Assembly (NCBI GenBank): GCA_913778495.1
Contig: CAJYVD010000039.1
Coordinates: 112,572-176,571, forward strand
Origin: an uncultured Pantoea sp.
GTDB taxonomy: Bacteria > Pseudomonadota > Gammaproteobacteria > Enterobacterales > Enterobacteriaceae
Length of the DNA stretch: 64,000 nucleotides
Direction of reading: 5' to 3'
Shown piece after piece: positions 16,513 to 24,729 of this stretch. The notes under the pieces were generated by a model that was not told the DNA's origin, did no database searches, and saw only the letters and a program-made list of their open reading frames with translations. Numbering within the stretch: position 1 is the stretch's first letter; every line of letters begins with the position of its first letter. Position numbers and translations under genes: made by a program.

Positions 16513-18588
16513 ATGGATCTTGTGAGTAATGTCGAATCAGGCAGGTTGACGCTTAATGAGCTCATTGATGCGCTCGCGAAAGAAAAAAATTATGCCACAT
16601 CAAAGTGGAACCTTAGATACCGTGAATTTACGGCTCTGCTACTGCAGACACCTACTTTTTCTGATCCTGAAACAGATGATTTAGTTAAAAGGCTTTGGTA
16701 TGAGCGCGGCAATGGTATTGCCAGTATTCGCCAAGGCGTTCCCTCTTTGGCGGAGTATCAACAGAGCCTGCCACTGCTAAGAGAATTAACCGAGCGGATA
16801 CGCCAGAGTCCTGATGAGTTGACTTACCAATATGTCAGCGATGCACTGAAACAAGCGAAAGAGACTGGACTTCTGAAGCGTATGTATTGGAGCTTAAGAA
16901 ATCGCGTTTTTGCCGCATTCTCGCCTGATAACTACACCAGCACAGTGGATGAAAGTGCGTTTAAAAAAACAGCGGAATTTTTAAATAAACACTTTCAATT
17001 GGGCTTGCGACTGGACGGAGACTGGCTGCAAAAAAATATTCAATTAAAAAAAGCAATTCATGCCCAATGCCCAAAAGCCGATCCTTATTATGTGAATATG
17101 GCTATCTGGCATATCTATGAATTGCTTCGTGATCGCGATAATGAACAAAAACAAGAAAAAATAGCCAGCACTTCATTAGCAGTCAGCAATGAACCCAGCA
17201 TAAATCAAAATTTCACTCATTCGCCCGTTAACGAAATCTACTTTGGGCCTCCCGGCACTGGCAAGACATACATGTTGCAGCAAAAAATGAAAGAGTACAC
17301 CTCACATGCTGCATTCGACGATCACGATGCCTGGCTGGACTCCCGTCTTGAATCATTGAACTGGATGCAGGTTATAACGCTAGTGCTGCTCGATTTGGGT
17401 AAACGCGCAAAAGTGCCCCGAATTACAGAACACCTATGGTTCACACGCAAAGCGCTGTTGAATGGTCGTAGTAATAATTTTTCCCAAACAGCGTGGGCAA
17501 CTTTGCAATCCTTCACCATTCCGGACTCTACTATCGTTGCATATAAAGGCCGCAGAGAGCCAGCGATCTTCGACAAAAGCGCAGACAGTGAATGGTTCTT
17601 AGTGGAATCCCAGCTTGAACAAGTGGACGAGATACTCTCTCTTTATGCAGAGCTGAAGCAAGGACCTAAATCTGCCGAAGCCATTCAGCGTTTCGCCGTG
17701 GTGACTTTCCACCAATCTTGCGGCTATGAGGAGTTTATTGAAGGTATTCGTGCTCGCTCCGACGAGAGCGGCAATTTATCTTACCCTATTGAGCCAGGTA
17801 TCTTTGTGCGCCTTTGTCAGCGTGCTAATGCCGACCCAGCACATCGCTACGCCATTTTCATAGATGAGATCAATCGCGGCAACATATCCAAAATCTTTGG
17901 CGAGTTAATCTCACTCATTGAAGTAGACAAACGTGCAGGTATGCCCAATTCATTGAGCCTACAACTCTCTTATAGCGGTGATCCCTTCAGCGTTCCTGCC
18001 AATGTGGACATTATTGGAGCGATGAATACAGCGGATCGTTCTTTAGCTTTGATGGACACCGCTTTACGCCGCCGTTTTGACTTTGTCGAGATGATGCCTG
18101 ATCTCTCTTTACTGAGTGGGGCTAAGGTTAAAGGCATAGAACTCGAACCACTGTTAGAGAACCTTAATAGTCGCATTGAAGCGCTTTACGATCGTGAACA
18201 TACCTTGGGACATGCATTCTTTATACCTATAAAAAATGCACTCGATGCCGGTGATGAAGAAGATGCGTTCAAACTTTTGAAGATCGCATTCCAGAAAAAG
18301 ATCATTCCGCTGTTGCAGGAATACTTTTTCGATGACTGGAATAAGATCAGGTTGGTGCTGGCAGACAATCAAAAGCAAGATGACGGCCTACAATTCGTGA
18401 GGGAGAAAACTGAAGATTTCGATACGCTCTTTGGTAACAATCATGGTTTACGACGTCACGATCAGCAATCGACAGTTTACGAGCTCGAGGCATTTGATCA
18501 GGAGATCTGGAATTTGCCGCAGGCTTACCGTGCTATTTATCAGCCACAGCAGAGCATTTCAGACGAGCAGGCTGTAAACCATGAGTGA
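16513..18588 (+). CDS. mcrB: McrB-like AAA+ GTPase/ATPase subunit with large insertion
   Basis: 691 aa. The N-terminal about 235 residues have no domain I recognise and would normally carry the DNA-binding specificity. The AAA+ module follows: Walker A GPPGTGKT (245-252), TFHQSCGYEEFIEG (398-411), Walker B IFIDEINRGNISKIFGEL (448-465), the McrB signature MNTADRS (504-510) and an arginine finger region RRRF (519-522). PLLQEYFFDDW near 595-605 matches the end of E. coli McrB. About 140 residues separate Walker A from the FHQS motif, against about 35 in E. coli McrB, so there is an inserted domain (about 265-375). AAAGGAAAAG precedes the ATG. It overlaps the McrC-like gene by 8 bp. Confidence 0.9.
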   Translation: MDLVSNVESGRLTLNELIDALAKEKNYATSKWNLRYREFTALLLQTPTFSDPETDDLVKRLWYERGNGIASIRQGVPSLAEYQQSLPLLRELTERIRQSPDELTYQYVSDALKQAKETGLLKRMYWSLRNRVFAAFSPDNYTSTVDESAFKKTAEFLNKHFQLGLRLDGDWLQKNIQLKKAIHAQCPKADPYYVNMAIWHIYELLRDRDNEQKQEKIASTSLAVSNEPSINQNFTHSPVNEIYFGPPGTGKTYMLQQKMKEYTSHAAFDDHDAWLDSRLESLNWMQVITLVLLDLGKRAKVPRITEHLWFTRKALLNGRSNNFSQTAWATLQSFTIPDSTIVAYKGRREPAIFDKSADSEWFLVESQLEQVDEILSLYAELKQGPKSAEAIQRFAVVTFHQSCGYEEFIEGIRARSDESGNLSYPIEPGIFVRLCQRANADPAHRYAIFIDEINRGNISKIFGELISLIEVDKRAGMPNSLSLQLSYSGDPFSVPANVDIIGAMNTADRSLALMDTALRRRFDFVEMMPDLSLLSGAKVKGIELEPLLENLNSRIEALYDREHTLGHAFFIPIKNALDAGDEEDAFKLLKIAFQKKIIPLLQEYFFDDWNKIRLVLADNQKQDDGLQFVREKTEDFDTLFGNNHGLRRHDQQSTVYELEAFDQEIWNLPQAYRAIYQPQQSISDEQAVNHE

Positions 18589-19867
18589 AGTGCTGTCGGT
18601 TTTTGAATATGACCTGCTAGGGAGCGGACAACCGGCTTCAGTCGTCGCCAAGGTCCTCCCTCAAGAGGTTTTTAATTATTTAGAAGCGCTTAGTCTAACA
18701 AGTGATCAAGGGAGCCAGCTTCTCAAACTCACCTCTCGCTCAGGAATCAAATTGCTTCAGGTGCAAAATTACGCGGGGATACTTTCTACACCTCACGGTT
18801 TCCAGCTCGAGATACTGCCCAAGGTTGGTAAAAACCTCACAGCTTCGAGTGCGCGAGAAACATTCATCACGATGCTGAGCCATCTGCCCGGGTTTCGACA
18901 CATCCAGACCCAACAGGCAACTCTGCAGGCTCAGCGCATGTCTTTGCTTGAGATTTTTATCAGTCAGTTTTTACTTAGCGTAAGCCAACTGCTTAAACAA
19001 GGTTTACGCTCCGACTATGTGAGCGAGCAAGGTAATTTGCCTTTTATGAAGGGCAAGCTAATGCTTTCCGCACAGCTGCGACATAACGCGGTGAATCGCC
19101 ATAAGTTTTATGTCGATTATGATGACTATATGCCTGATTGTGCAGCCAATCGGCTCTTACACTCTGCGCTTGATAAATTACTTAGCCTGAGACTTTCATC
19201 AGAGAATCAACGCTGGCTTTACGAACTGCGCTTTGCGTTTGACGGTGTTCCACTTAGCCGGGAGATTGAAAGCGATATAAACCGCCTACGCCTCGAGCGT
19301 GGTATGGCTCATTACAACGAGCCAATAGCGTGGGCGCAATTGATCTTGAGAGGAATGAGTCCAAATGCCTTGCAGGGAAACACCAAAGCGATATCGTTGT
19401 TGTTCCCTATGGAAGCGGTATTTGAGTCATTTGTTGCACAAACCCTCGCCGACGAATTACCCCCTCATCTTAAAATTAAATCACAGGCTGCCACTTATTC
19501 ACTTGTGAAGCACGGACCTAACCACTGCTTTAAACTTCGCCCTGACCTGTTAATTCAATCGCGACATCCAGTTCAAACCAAACTGGTCATGGATACAAAA
19601 TGGAAGCTGGTTAATAACAGCCAGCAAACAAAATCACTGTATGGACTGGCACAAGCTGACTTCTATCAAATGTTTGCCTACGGCCAAAAGTATCTTAATG
19701 GGGCCGGTGAAATGTATCTGATCTACCCTGCGCATGATGACTTTAGCCAACCGATACCGCAGCACTTTGCTTTTTCAGAGACCTTAAAATTATGGGTTGT
19801 GCCATACCAGATAACGGCGAAGCGAGGGGAGAGGATGATGTGGGCGAATGATGTGTTGATTACATAG
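18581..19867 (+). CDS. mcrC: McrC-like nuclease subunit (PD-(D/E)XK)
   Basis: 428 aa. The N-terminal domain has the McrC pattern (SGIKLLQVQNYAGIL, FQLEILPKVGK, residues 54-84) used to contact the McrB hexamer. The C-terminal nuclease has P321-D322 and D338-T-K340 (LVMDTKWKLV), the usual McrC catalytic set. Family role: the nuclease and GTPase-stimulating subunit that cuts DNA when McrB translocation is blocked, usually on modified DNA. The first 8 bases overlap the McrB gene, so the two are co-translated. This is the last gene of the operon; a weak 5-bp hairpin lies at 19874-19891. Confidence 0.9.
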   Translation: MSEVLSVFEYDLLGSGQPASVVAKVLPQEVFNYLEALSLTSDQGSQLLKLTSRSGIKLLQVQNYAGILSTPHGFQLEILPKVGKNLTASSARETFITMLSHLPGFRHIQTQQATLQAQRMSLLEIFISQFLLSVSQLLKQGLRSDYVSEQGNLPFMKGKLMLSAQLRHNAVNRHKFYVDYDDYMPDCAANRLLHSALDKLLSLRLSSENQRWLYELRFAFDGVPLSREIESDINRLRLERGMAHYNEPIAWAQLILRGMSPNALQGNTKAISLLFPMEAVFESFVAQTLADELPPHLKIKSQAATYSLVKHGPNHCFKLRPDLLIQSRHPVQTKLVMDTKWKLVNNSQQTKSLYGLAQADFYQMFAYGQKYLNGAGEMYLIYPAHDDFSQPIPQHFAFSETLKLWVVPYQITAKRGERMMWANDVLIT

Positions 19868-19992
19868 TGACTAAGCCATTTGGAATTGGCTAGTCCAAAA
19901 CATCTCAGCTGCCTCAGGCAAAGTGGTTGCGTTAGTAGGAATGCAAACAGTAGACACTCAATCGCCATGGGTAATCTAGACACTTCTGAGTC

Positions 19993-20354
19993 GTAGGTAA
20001 TATAGGTTTTCATATTGAGCTGGTGGCATCTGCTCACTTGAACCATGCCGAATTCTACTGTTTTATAAAAAAGTCCTATGTAATCAAAAATATCTCTTCT
20101 AGCTTCTTCTCTGATTACTTAGATCTTTTTCTTTATCCATTCGCGTTTCAACAACTGGAAAAAGCTTCCTGCAACCGCGTTATAATAACAGTTACCGCAG
20201 CGGCTCATGCTACCCATCAGCCTTCGAGGATCCTGATTTAGGTTATGTCCGCCATCCAACGCTCACCCAGATGATTCGGATTGAACTGTCGCAGGAAGAA
20301 CATCCAGCAGACGAACAGGCCAAGAACAGATGTTGTCACGGATAAAGGCATACC
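19993..20354 (-). pseudogene. IS3-family transposase OrfB, fragments
   Basis: Two pieces of the DDE transposase are visible on the minus strand. At about 20241-20292 the translation gives RQFNPNHLGERWMADIT, the segment before the first catalytic Asp region. At about 20100-20215 it gives GSMSRCGNCYYNAVAGSFFQLLKREWIKKK followed by a stop and IREEARRY, the C-terminal catalytic region. The roughly 100 residues between them are missing, and several stops interrupt the rest. Confidence 0.7.
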
Positions 20355-20648
20355 TCAGTCGGACAGCTTAGCGATATACGCTGCAGCTTTATTTAATATG
20401 TTCTGTTCGTCAGTAACCCGCTTCAACACATAATGAAGTCATCGGATCTCGGCCTGAGCATCTGACTGCTCTTTATTGGTAGAGGAGTCCGGCCCGTACT
20501 TCTTTATGCTAGCGTAAAGACAGTTGGTAGTAACATTGAGGCATGTCGAGATATGTTGCGACGCTGGAAATGAATAAACACGCTCAACAATCTGTTTGAC
20601 AACTTCAATTTTAAACTTTTCAGGATAACGTTTACCGCTCGTGGGCAC
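20355..20648 (-). pseudogene. IS3-family transposase OrfA, nonsense mutation
   Basis: The reading frame starts MPTSGKRYPEKFKIEVVKQIVE, a typical IS3-group OrfA helix-turn-helix start, and runs 69 codons to a TGA at 20439-20441. The same frame then continues with LHYVLKRVTDEQNILNKAAAYIAKLSD, the standard leucine-zipper C-terminus of OrfA, before a true stop at 20355. So it is a nearly full-length OrfA (about 97 codons) with one premature stop. Confidence 0.75.
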
Positions 20649-20782
20649 CTCTCTTTTAAGTCATCTTAAATGACTCTGAGGTGTATTTTAATTTCTCAAT
20701 GATTCAGTGACATAGATTAATTCAGATTGATTTGAGGCCAATAAAAAACGAGGAAATCCTGCAGACACCAAATTCCAGACAC

Positions 20783-20807
20783 AAAAAAAGCCGCTCTTGA
20801 GCGACTT
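20783..20807 (-). terminator. Terminator of leuX
   Basis: On the minus strand, stem AGTCGCTC/GAGCGGCT (20799-20806 with 20789-20796, one G-U) is followed by seven T (complement of 20783-20789). It starts 13 bases beyond the tRNA 3' end. Confidence 0.8.
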
Positions 20808-20819
20808 ATTTGCATCACG

Positions 20820-20904
20820 TGGTGCCGAAGGCCGGACTCGAACCGGCACGTATTTCTACGGTTGATTTTGAATCAACTGCGTCTACCGATTTCGCCACTT
20901 CGGC
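20820..20904 (-). tRNA. leuX: tRNA-Leu (anticodon CAA)
   Basis: 85 nt on the minus strand, ending in an encoded CCA (20820-20822). It folds as a class II tRNA: acceptor GCCGAAG/CTTCGGC, an anticodon arm with loop ..TTCAAAA.. (CAA anticodon), a long variable arm and T-arm GGTTCGAGTCC. It agrees with E. coli leuX as I remember it. leuX is a classic integration site for genomic islands in Enterobacterales, and a defence operon and IS remnant lie directly at its 3' side here. Confidence 0.97.
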
Positions 20905-20932
20905 ACTGAAGAGGATGCGGAAAACGTTGGCG

Positions 20933-20960
20933 ATTATACCGTTACACGCCGCCTGCGCAA
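20933..20960 (-). promoter_or_regulatory. leuX promoter
   Basis: A perfect -10 TATAAT (complement of 20933-20938) lies 16 bp from TTGCGC (complement of 20955-20960). The bases after the -10 are GC-rich, as in stable-RNA discriminators. The position gives a start site about 20 bases upstream of the mature tRNA. Confidence 0.7.
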
Positions 20961-21321
20961 CTGGAATCAACGGGGATGCGTGCTAAGCGTTGAAAAAAAC
21001 AGCACTGCGCTGACAACATGCGACGCTTTCCACAAAAACAGCGATTCAATGCATGGGCATAAGTGCCAAAATCCCCCATAACAATCCCAGCCCACTGCCA
21101 AAATGCATGCGCTTAAGCATCGCGGAGCGCAAATCAGCGCCGCCTCAATTTCACATGCCCCTAAGCGTTCAGCACTGCACTGGCTACAGCCACACGCGCT
21201 GCCCCCACACCAGAACACTCCCAAACTGCTCAATCACCCCCTCACCTTCGGAACTTTCTGCCTCACGGCCTCTCTTAACCAGCACAACGCGCATCAGACG
21301 CAGAATGACAACGAGGTCGAA
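20961..21321. other. Intergenic region between leuX and yjjA
   Basis: About 360 bases without a supported gene. The plus strand is unusually rich in C and CA (about 21060-21300), with short runs such as CCCCC. An in-frame extension of yjjA through this region is rejected as non-protein-like. No clear regulatory motif was identified. Confidence 0.4.
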
Positions 21322-21843
21322 ATGAACAAAACAACGCAACGGGCTATGTGGATCGGGGCCGTGGCAGTGATGCTGGCGGCGGGCAGTGCGTCGGCGGCGA
21401 GCTGGCAGGATCAGTTGAGCAGCGCGGCATCCCAGCTGTCGCAGCAGCAAAACAGCGGCAGTAATACGTCCACCAGCACGCAGCAGAACGGCGGCCTGTC
21501 GATTGCGTCGCTGGCGGGCCTGCTCAACGGCGGCGACAAAGCGGTGAGCGCCAACAGCATGACCAACGCGGCGGGCGTGATGGAGTACTGCGTGCAGCAC
21601 AACGTAGTGGACAACAACGTCAAGTCGGTGAGAGAGCAGGTGCTGAACAAGCTGGGCCTGAGCAGCCCGACGGCGCAGACGCAAAAAACCGATTATCAGC
21701 AGGGGCTCATGGGCCTGCTGAATACCGGCAACGGCCAGCAGCTTAACCTGCAAAGCCTGAGCAACTCGCCGATGGGCGAGAAGCTGAAAACCAAAGCCTG
21801 CGACGTGGTGCTCAAGCAGGGCAAGAAATACATCGGCATGTAA
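21322..21843 (+). CDS. yjjA: DUF2501 family secreted protein (YjjA-like)
   Basis: 173 aa. A signal peptide (about residues 1-25, ending ASA|ASWQDQLSSAASQL) leads into a Gln/Ser/Asn-rich segment (SQQQNSGSNTSTSTQQNG). A conserved C-terminal domain follows, with two Cys (YCVQHNVVD.., KACDVVLKQGK) that probably form a disulfide in the periplasm. The pattern fits DUF2501/YjjA. GAGGT lies 5 bases upstream of the ATG at 21322. Function unknown. Confidence 0.75.
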   Translation: MNKTTQRAMWIGAVAVMLAAGSASAASWQDQLSSAASQLSQQQNSGSNTSTSTQQNGGLSIASLAGLLNGGDKAVSANSMTNAAGVMEYCVQHNVVDNNVKSVREQVLNKLGLSSPTAQTQKTDYQQGLMGLLNTGNGQQLNLQSLSNSPMGEKLKTKACDVVLKQGKKYIGM

Positions 21844-22069
21844 AGTCCGGTCGGCGCGCGCTGTCCCGTGCGCCGTTCGCTGCACGCGCTCAGTCCCACT
21901 CTGCGCCGTGCCTCCTGCCTCTCTCCTCCCCGCGAAAACAGTGCCACAGGACGGATCGTGCTGATTTCTGCGCATTTTTTATGCCAGCGCCACAGGCTGC
22001 GGGCGCAGGCATGTTCATCTGCGCTCCCGGGCGCTATAGTGAGATTTTGCACTACACAGGACTGCGCGC

Positions 22070-22705
22070 ATGAAAGGCACCCGCATTGCGATTTACTTTG
22101 ATCCCGACCTGATCCGCCTTTGCGTTCATCAGGAGGATGACAGCTATCTCAGCCAAACCTTCAACTACGACGACAGTGTCATTGAGGAAGTTTATCAATG
22201 GCTTGAGCAATTTACGCCGAATCGCACGCACATCTGCCTGATTGAACACGATACTGCGGATATCCTCGCCGATGAGCTGGTCGATAACGGCTACCACGTG
22301 CATCAGGTGAGTCAGCACGCGCTGCTGAGCTGGTTCGCCAGCGAGCCGCCTGCCAAACCGGATGGCTCACCGGTGCGCGCGCTGCTGCGCTATATGGAAA
22401 CGGAGAACCCGCCGGAATACCAGTCGCGCACGCCGCAGATTGAAGCGCTGATGGAGCTGCTGGATGAACTGGACGATCTGGAAGCTGCGGAAGAAATCGA
22501 AGACGAAGATAACCTGCCGGACAACGTGCTGCGCCTGATGAAAAAGAAAAAAATCAGCGCCAAAGAGGCGGCTCAAAAGCTGCTGCCCGACGTCAACGAG
22601 CGCATCCGCGAGCACCTGATCAACTACCCTGAGCTGATGACGCCGGAGCTGCTGGAAGACTTCTTCCCCGAACTGCTGGAAGCGCTGGATACGCCCAAGC
22701 ATTAA
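22070..22705 (+). CDS. Conserved-looking acidic protein of unknown function
   Basis: 211 aa, strongly acidic, no signal peptide or membrane segment. The N-terminal about 90 residues look like an alpha/beta domain (TRIAIYFDPDLIRLCVHQ.., HICLIEHDTADILADELVDNGYHVHQVS). The middle (about 125-155) is a very acidic helix (LLDELDDLEAAEEIEDEDN), followed by a basic patch (MKKKKIS) and a helical C-terminus. I do not recognise the family. It is followed by a strong terminator, so it is probably a single-gene unit. Codon use and GC content match core neighbours, which argues for a resident gene. Confidence 0.75.
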   Translation: MKGTRIAIYFDPDLIRLCVHQEDDSYLSQTFNYDDSVIEEVYQWLEQFTPNRTHICLIEHDTADILADELVDNGYHVHQVSQHALLSWFASEPPAKPDGSPVRALLRYMETENPPEYQSRTPQIEALMELLDELDDLEAAEEIEDEDNLPDNVLRLMKKKKISAKEAAQKLLPDVNERIREHLINYPELMTPELLEDFFPELLEALDTPKH

Positions 22706-22709
22706 TCTC

Positions 22710-22736
22710 AAGGCCGCCTGTGCGGCCTTCTTTTTT
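22710..22736 (+). terminator. Intrinsic terminator
   Basis: An 8-bp perfect stem AAGGCCGC/GCGGCCTT with a CTGT loop is followed by CTTTTTT. It separates the acidic unknown gene from marC. Confidence 0.88.
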
Positions 22737-22747
22737 GGGGAGTCACT

Positions 22748-23425
22748 ATGCTGGAACTGCTGAAAGCCGTGGGGCTGGGATTGGTGGTGATCCTGCCGCT
22801 GGCGAACCCGCTGACCACCGTGGCGCTGTTTTTAGGCTTGGCGGGCGACATGAATTTTCAGGAGCGCAACCGCCAGGCACTGCAGGCGTCGCTGTATGTG
22901 TTTTTGATCATGATGGTGGCGTGGTACGCCGGCAACGCGGTGCTGCACACCTTTGGCATCTCAATTCCTGGCCTGCGCATGGCGGGCGGATTGATCGTGG
23001 CGTTTATCGGCTTCCGCATGCTGTTTCCCGCTAAACCGGTGGGCCATTCGGTGGAAGCGGAGCACAAGCAGGATGAGCTGGCCGCCAGCGATACGCCGCG
23101 TGAAACCGTCAATATTGCCTTCGTGCCGCTGGCGATGCCAAGTACCGCCGGACCGGGAACCATCGCGATGATCATCAGCTCTGCCTCGACGGTCAAAGCG
23201 GGCGTGGATTTTCCGGCATGGGTGGTGGCGCTCGCGCCGGTGCTCACCTTCTTCGTGGTGGCGCTGATCCTGTGGATCGCTCTGCGCAGTTCGGGCGCGA
23301 TCATGAAACTGGTGGGCAAAAGCGGCATAGAAGCCATCTCACGACTGATGGGCTTTTTGCTGGTGTGCATGGGGGTGCAGTTTGTGATCAACGGCGTGCT
23401 GGAAGTGATCCGCACCTTTCATTAA
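22748..23425 (+). CDS. marC: MarC family inner-membrane protein (NAAT type)
   Basis: 225 aa with six hydrophobic segments. Blocks such as [68 protein letters not shown] and [20 protein letters not shown] match E. coli MarC closely as I recall it. The family was named for multiple antibiotic resistance, but later work did not support a role in resistance; other members are neutral amino acid transporters. GGGGAG precedes the ATG. It is monocistronic, closed by a perfect 20-bp palindromic terminator. Confidence 0.93.
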   Translation: MLELLKAVGLGLVVILPLANPLTTVALFLGLAGDMNFQERNRQALQASLYVFLIMMVAWYAGNAVLHTFGISIPGLRMAGGLIVAFIGFRMLFPAKPVGHSVEAEHKQDELAASDTPRETVNIAFVPLAMPSTAGPGTIAMIISSASTVKAGVDFPAWVVALAPVLTFFVVALILWIALRSSGAIMKLVGKSGIEAISRLMGFLLVCMGVQFVINGVLEVIRTFH

Positions 23426-23428
23426 ACA

Positions 23429-23448
23429 GGGTGACCGCGCGGTCACCC
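23429..23448. terminator. Palindromic terminator between marC and the cytochrome c gene
   Basis: GGGTGACCGC/GCGGTCACCC is a perfect 20-bp palindrome between two convergent stop codons, flanked by TTCCC on one side and TGTTTAAT (minus strand) on the other. It probably acts in both directions. Confidence 0.7.
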
Positions 23449-23468
23449 TTCCCTTCCCTGCTCTGCTT

Positions 23469-24725
23469 TTACTCCGGCTTAAGCGTTTTGCGCACGTCCG
23501 CCACCTGATCGCCGGTGACGGCGGGCGCGTTATTGCTCCAGCCCTGACGAATAAAGGTTGCCAGCTTGGCGACCTCGTCGTCAGACAAGCGTTGACCAAA
23601 GCCCGGCATCGCCAACGTTGACGGCGCCTTCGCGGTAGACGGCTGCTGCGCCCCGACGAGGATCGTGTGGATCAACCCGGTAGGATCTTGCGCGTTCACG
23701 ATGCTCGCCTGATCCAGCGCGGGGAACACGCCCGGCGCGCCTTTGCCGGTGACAAAGTGACACGCGCCGCAGTTATCGAGATAGAGCCGCTCGCCTTCCG
23801 AGAGGTTCTTCGCGGCGGTAAGCGTCGCCTCCGTGGCCTGCTGCTTCTGCACGTTGGCCGCCTGCAGCGGCGGGTTGCCACCCAGGAATTTCAGGTAGGC
23901 CGCGATGGCGTGCAGATCGGCGTCGGTCATGTGCGAACTGGAGTGCTCCACCACCGATTTCATCTCACCGCCCACCGCCGCCTGATCGTTGCGCCCGGTT
24001 TGCAGGTAATCGACGATCTCTTGCGTGCTCCAGCGCGGCAGCCCGCGCAGCGAGGGCACATCCCAATGGTTGAGGCTGCCGCCCGCCAGGAACTGCGCAT
24101 CGCTGCTGTCCAGCGCCTTCTCGTTCATGCCCAAGCCGCGCGGCGTGTGGCAACTGCCGCAGTGCCCAAGGCTTTCCACGATGTAGGCACCGCGGTTGAT
24201 CTCCGCTGAGGCACCGCCAATCGGCTGGAACGGTTTCTCATCGGTGAATGCCCAGTTCCACAGGCGCATACCCCAGCGCTGGCTAAACGGGAAGCTCAGA
24301 TCGGTCTTCTGCGGCTGTGCGCTGCTGGGCTGCACGCCCTTCATGAAATAGACATACAGCGCGTGCAGATCGGCGTCGCTGATTTTGGCGTAATCCGGGT
24401 ACGGCATCGCCGGATAGAGACGCGAACCGTCGGGCAGCACGCCTTTACGTACCGCGTCAGAGAACTGCTGTTCGCTGTAGCGGCCGATACCGTGCTCAGC
24501 GTCGGGCGTAATGTTGGTGGAGTAGATGGTGCCGAGGTTCGACTCAATGGCCAGCCCACCCGCGTAATCGGGTTTGCCCGCCACCGAGTGGCACGCCATG
24601 CAGTCGCCGAGGCGCGACAGGTACTCGCCGCGCTTGATCAGCTGCGCCTCATCTTCCGCGTGTGCCTGCAAGGCCAGGCTTCCCAACATCAGAGCGGGGG
24701 CGATTAACAAAGATTTGATGTTCAT
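23469..24725 (-). CDS. Cytochrome c subunit of a membrane-bound sugar/gluconate dehydrogenase
   Basis: 418 aa with a Sec signal peptide (about residues 1-23). Three CxxCH haem-binding motifs are present at 42-46, 189-193 and 319-323, so it is a tri-haem cytochrome c facing the periplasm. It takes electrons from the flavoprotein subunit and passes them to ubiquinone or a terminal oxidase. It is third in the operon after the gamma subunit and the GMC flavoprotein, with 4 bp between their ends. The set is the classic FAD-dependent gluconate 2-dehydrogenase layout known from Erwinia and Pantoea. 2-ketogluconate and sorbitol dehydrogenases share it, so the substrate is not certain. Confidence 0.9.
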   Translation of the reverse strand: MNIKSLLIAPALMLGSLALQAHAEDEAQLIKRGEYLSRLGDCMACHSVAGKPDYAGGLAIESNLGTIYSTNITPDAEHGIGRYSEQQFSDAVRKGVLPDGSRLYPAMPYPDYAKISDADLHALYVYFMKGVQPSSAQPQKTDLSFPFSQRWGMRLWNWAFTDEKPFQPIGGASAEINRGAYIVESLGHCGSCHTPRGLGMNEKALDSSDAQFLAGGSLNHWDVPSLRGLPRWSTQEIVDYLQTGRNDQAAVGGEMKSVVEHSSSHMTDADLHAIAAYLKFLGGNPPLQAANVQKQQATEATLTAAKNLSEGERLYLDNCGACHFVTGKGAPGVFPALDQASIVNAQDPTGLIHTILVGAQQPSTAKAPSTLAMPGFGQRLSDDEVAKLATFIRQGWSNNAPAVTGDQVADVRKTLKPE

Positions 24726-24729
24726 CGAT

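Larger units (their letters stand above)
19981..20683 (-). mobile_element. Decayed IS3-family insertion sequence
   Basis: The minus strand carries a recognisable IS3-family OrfA and fragments of OrfB in the right order, broken by stops, frame changes and an internal deletion. Imperfect terminal inverted repeats can be matched: CACTTCTGAGTC at 19981-19992 and CACCTCAGAGTC (complement of 20672-20683), 10 of 12 identical. About 0.7 kb remains of an expected 1.2-1.3 kb. It cannot transpose by itself. It lies between the McrC-like gene and leuX. Confidence 0.75.
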
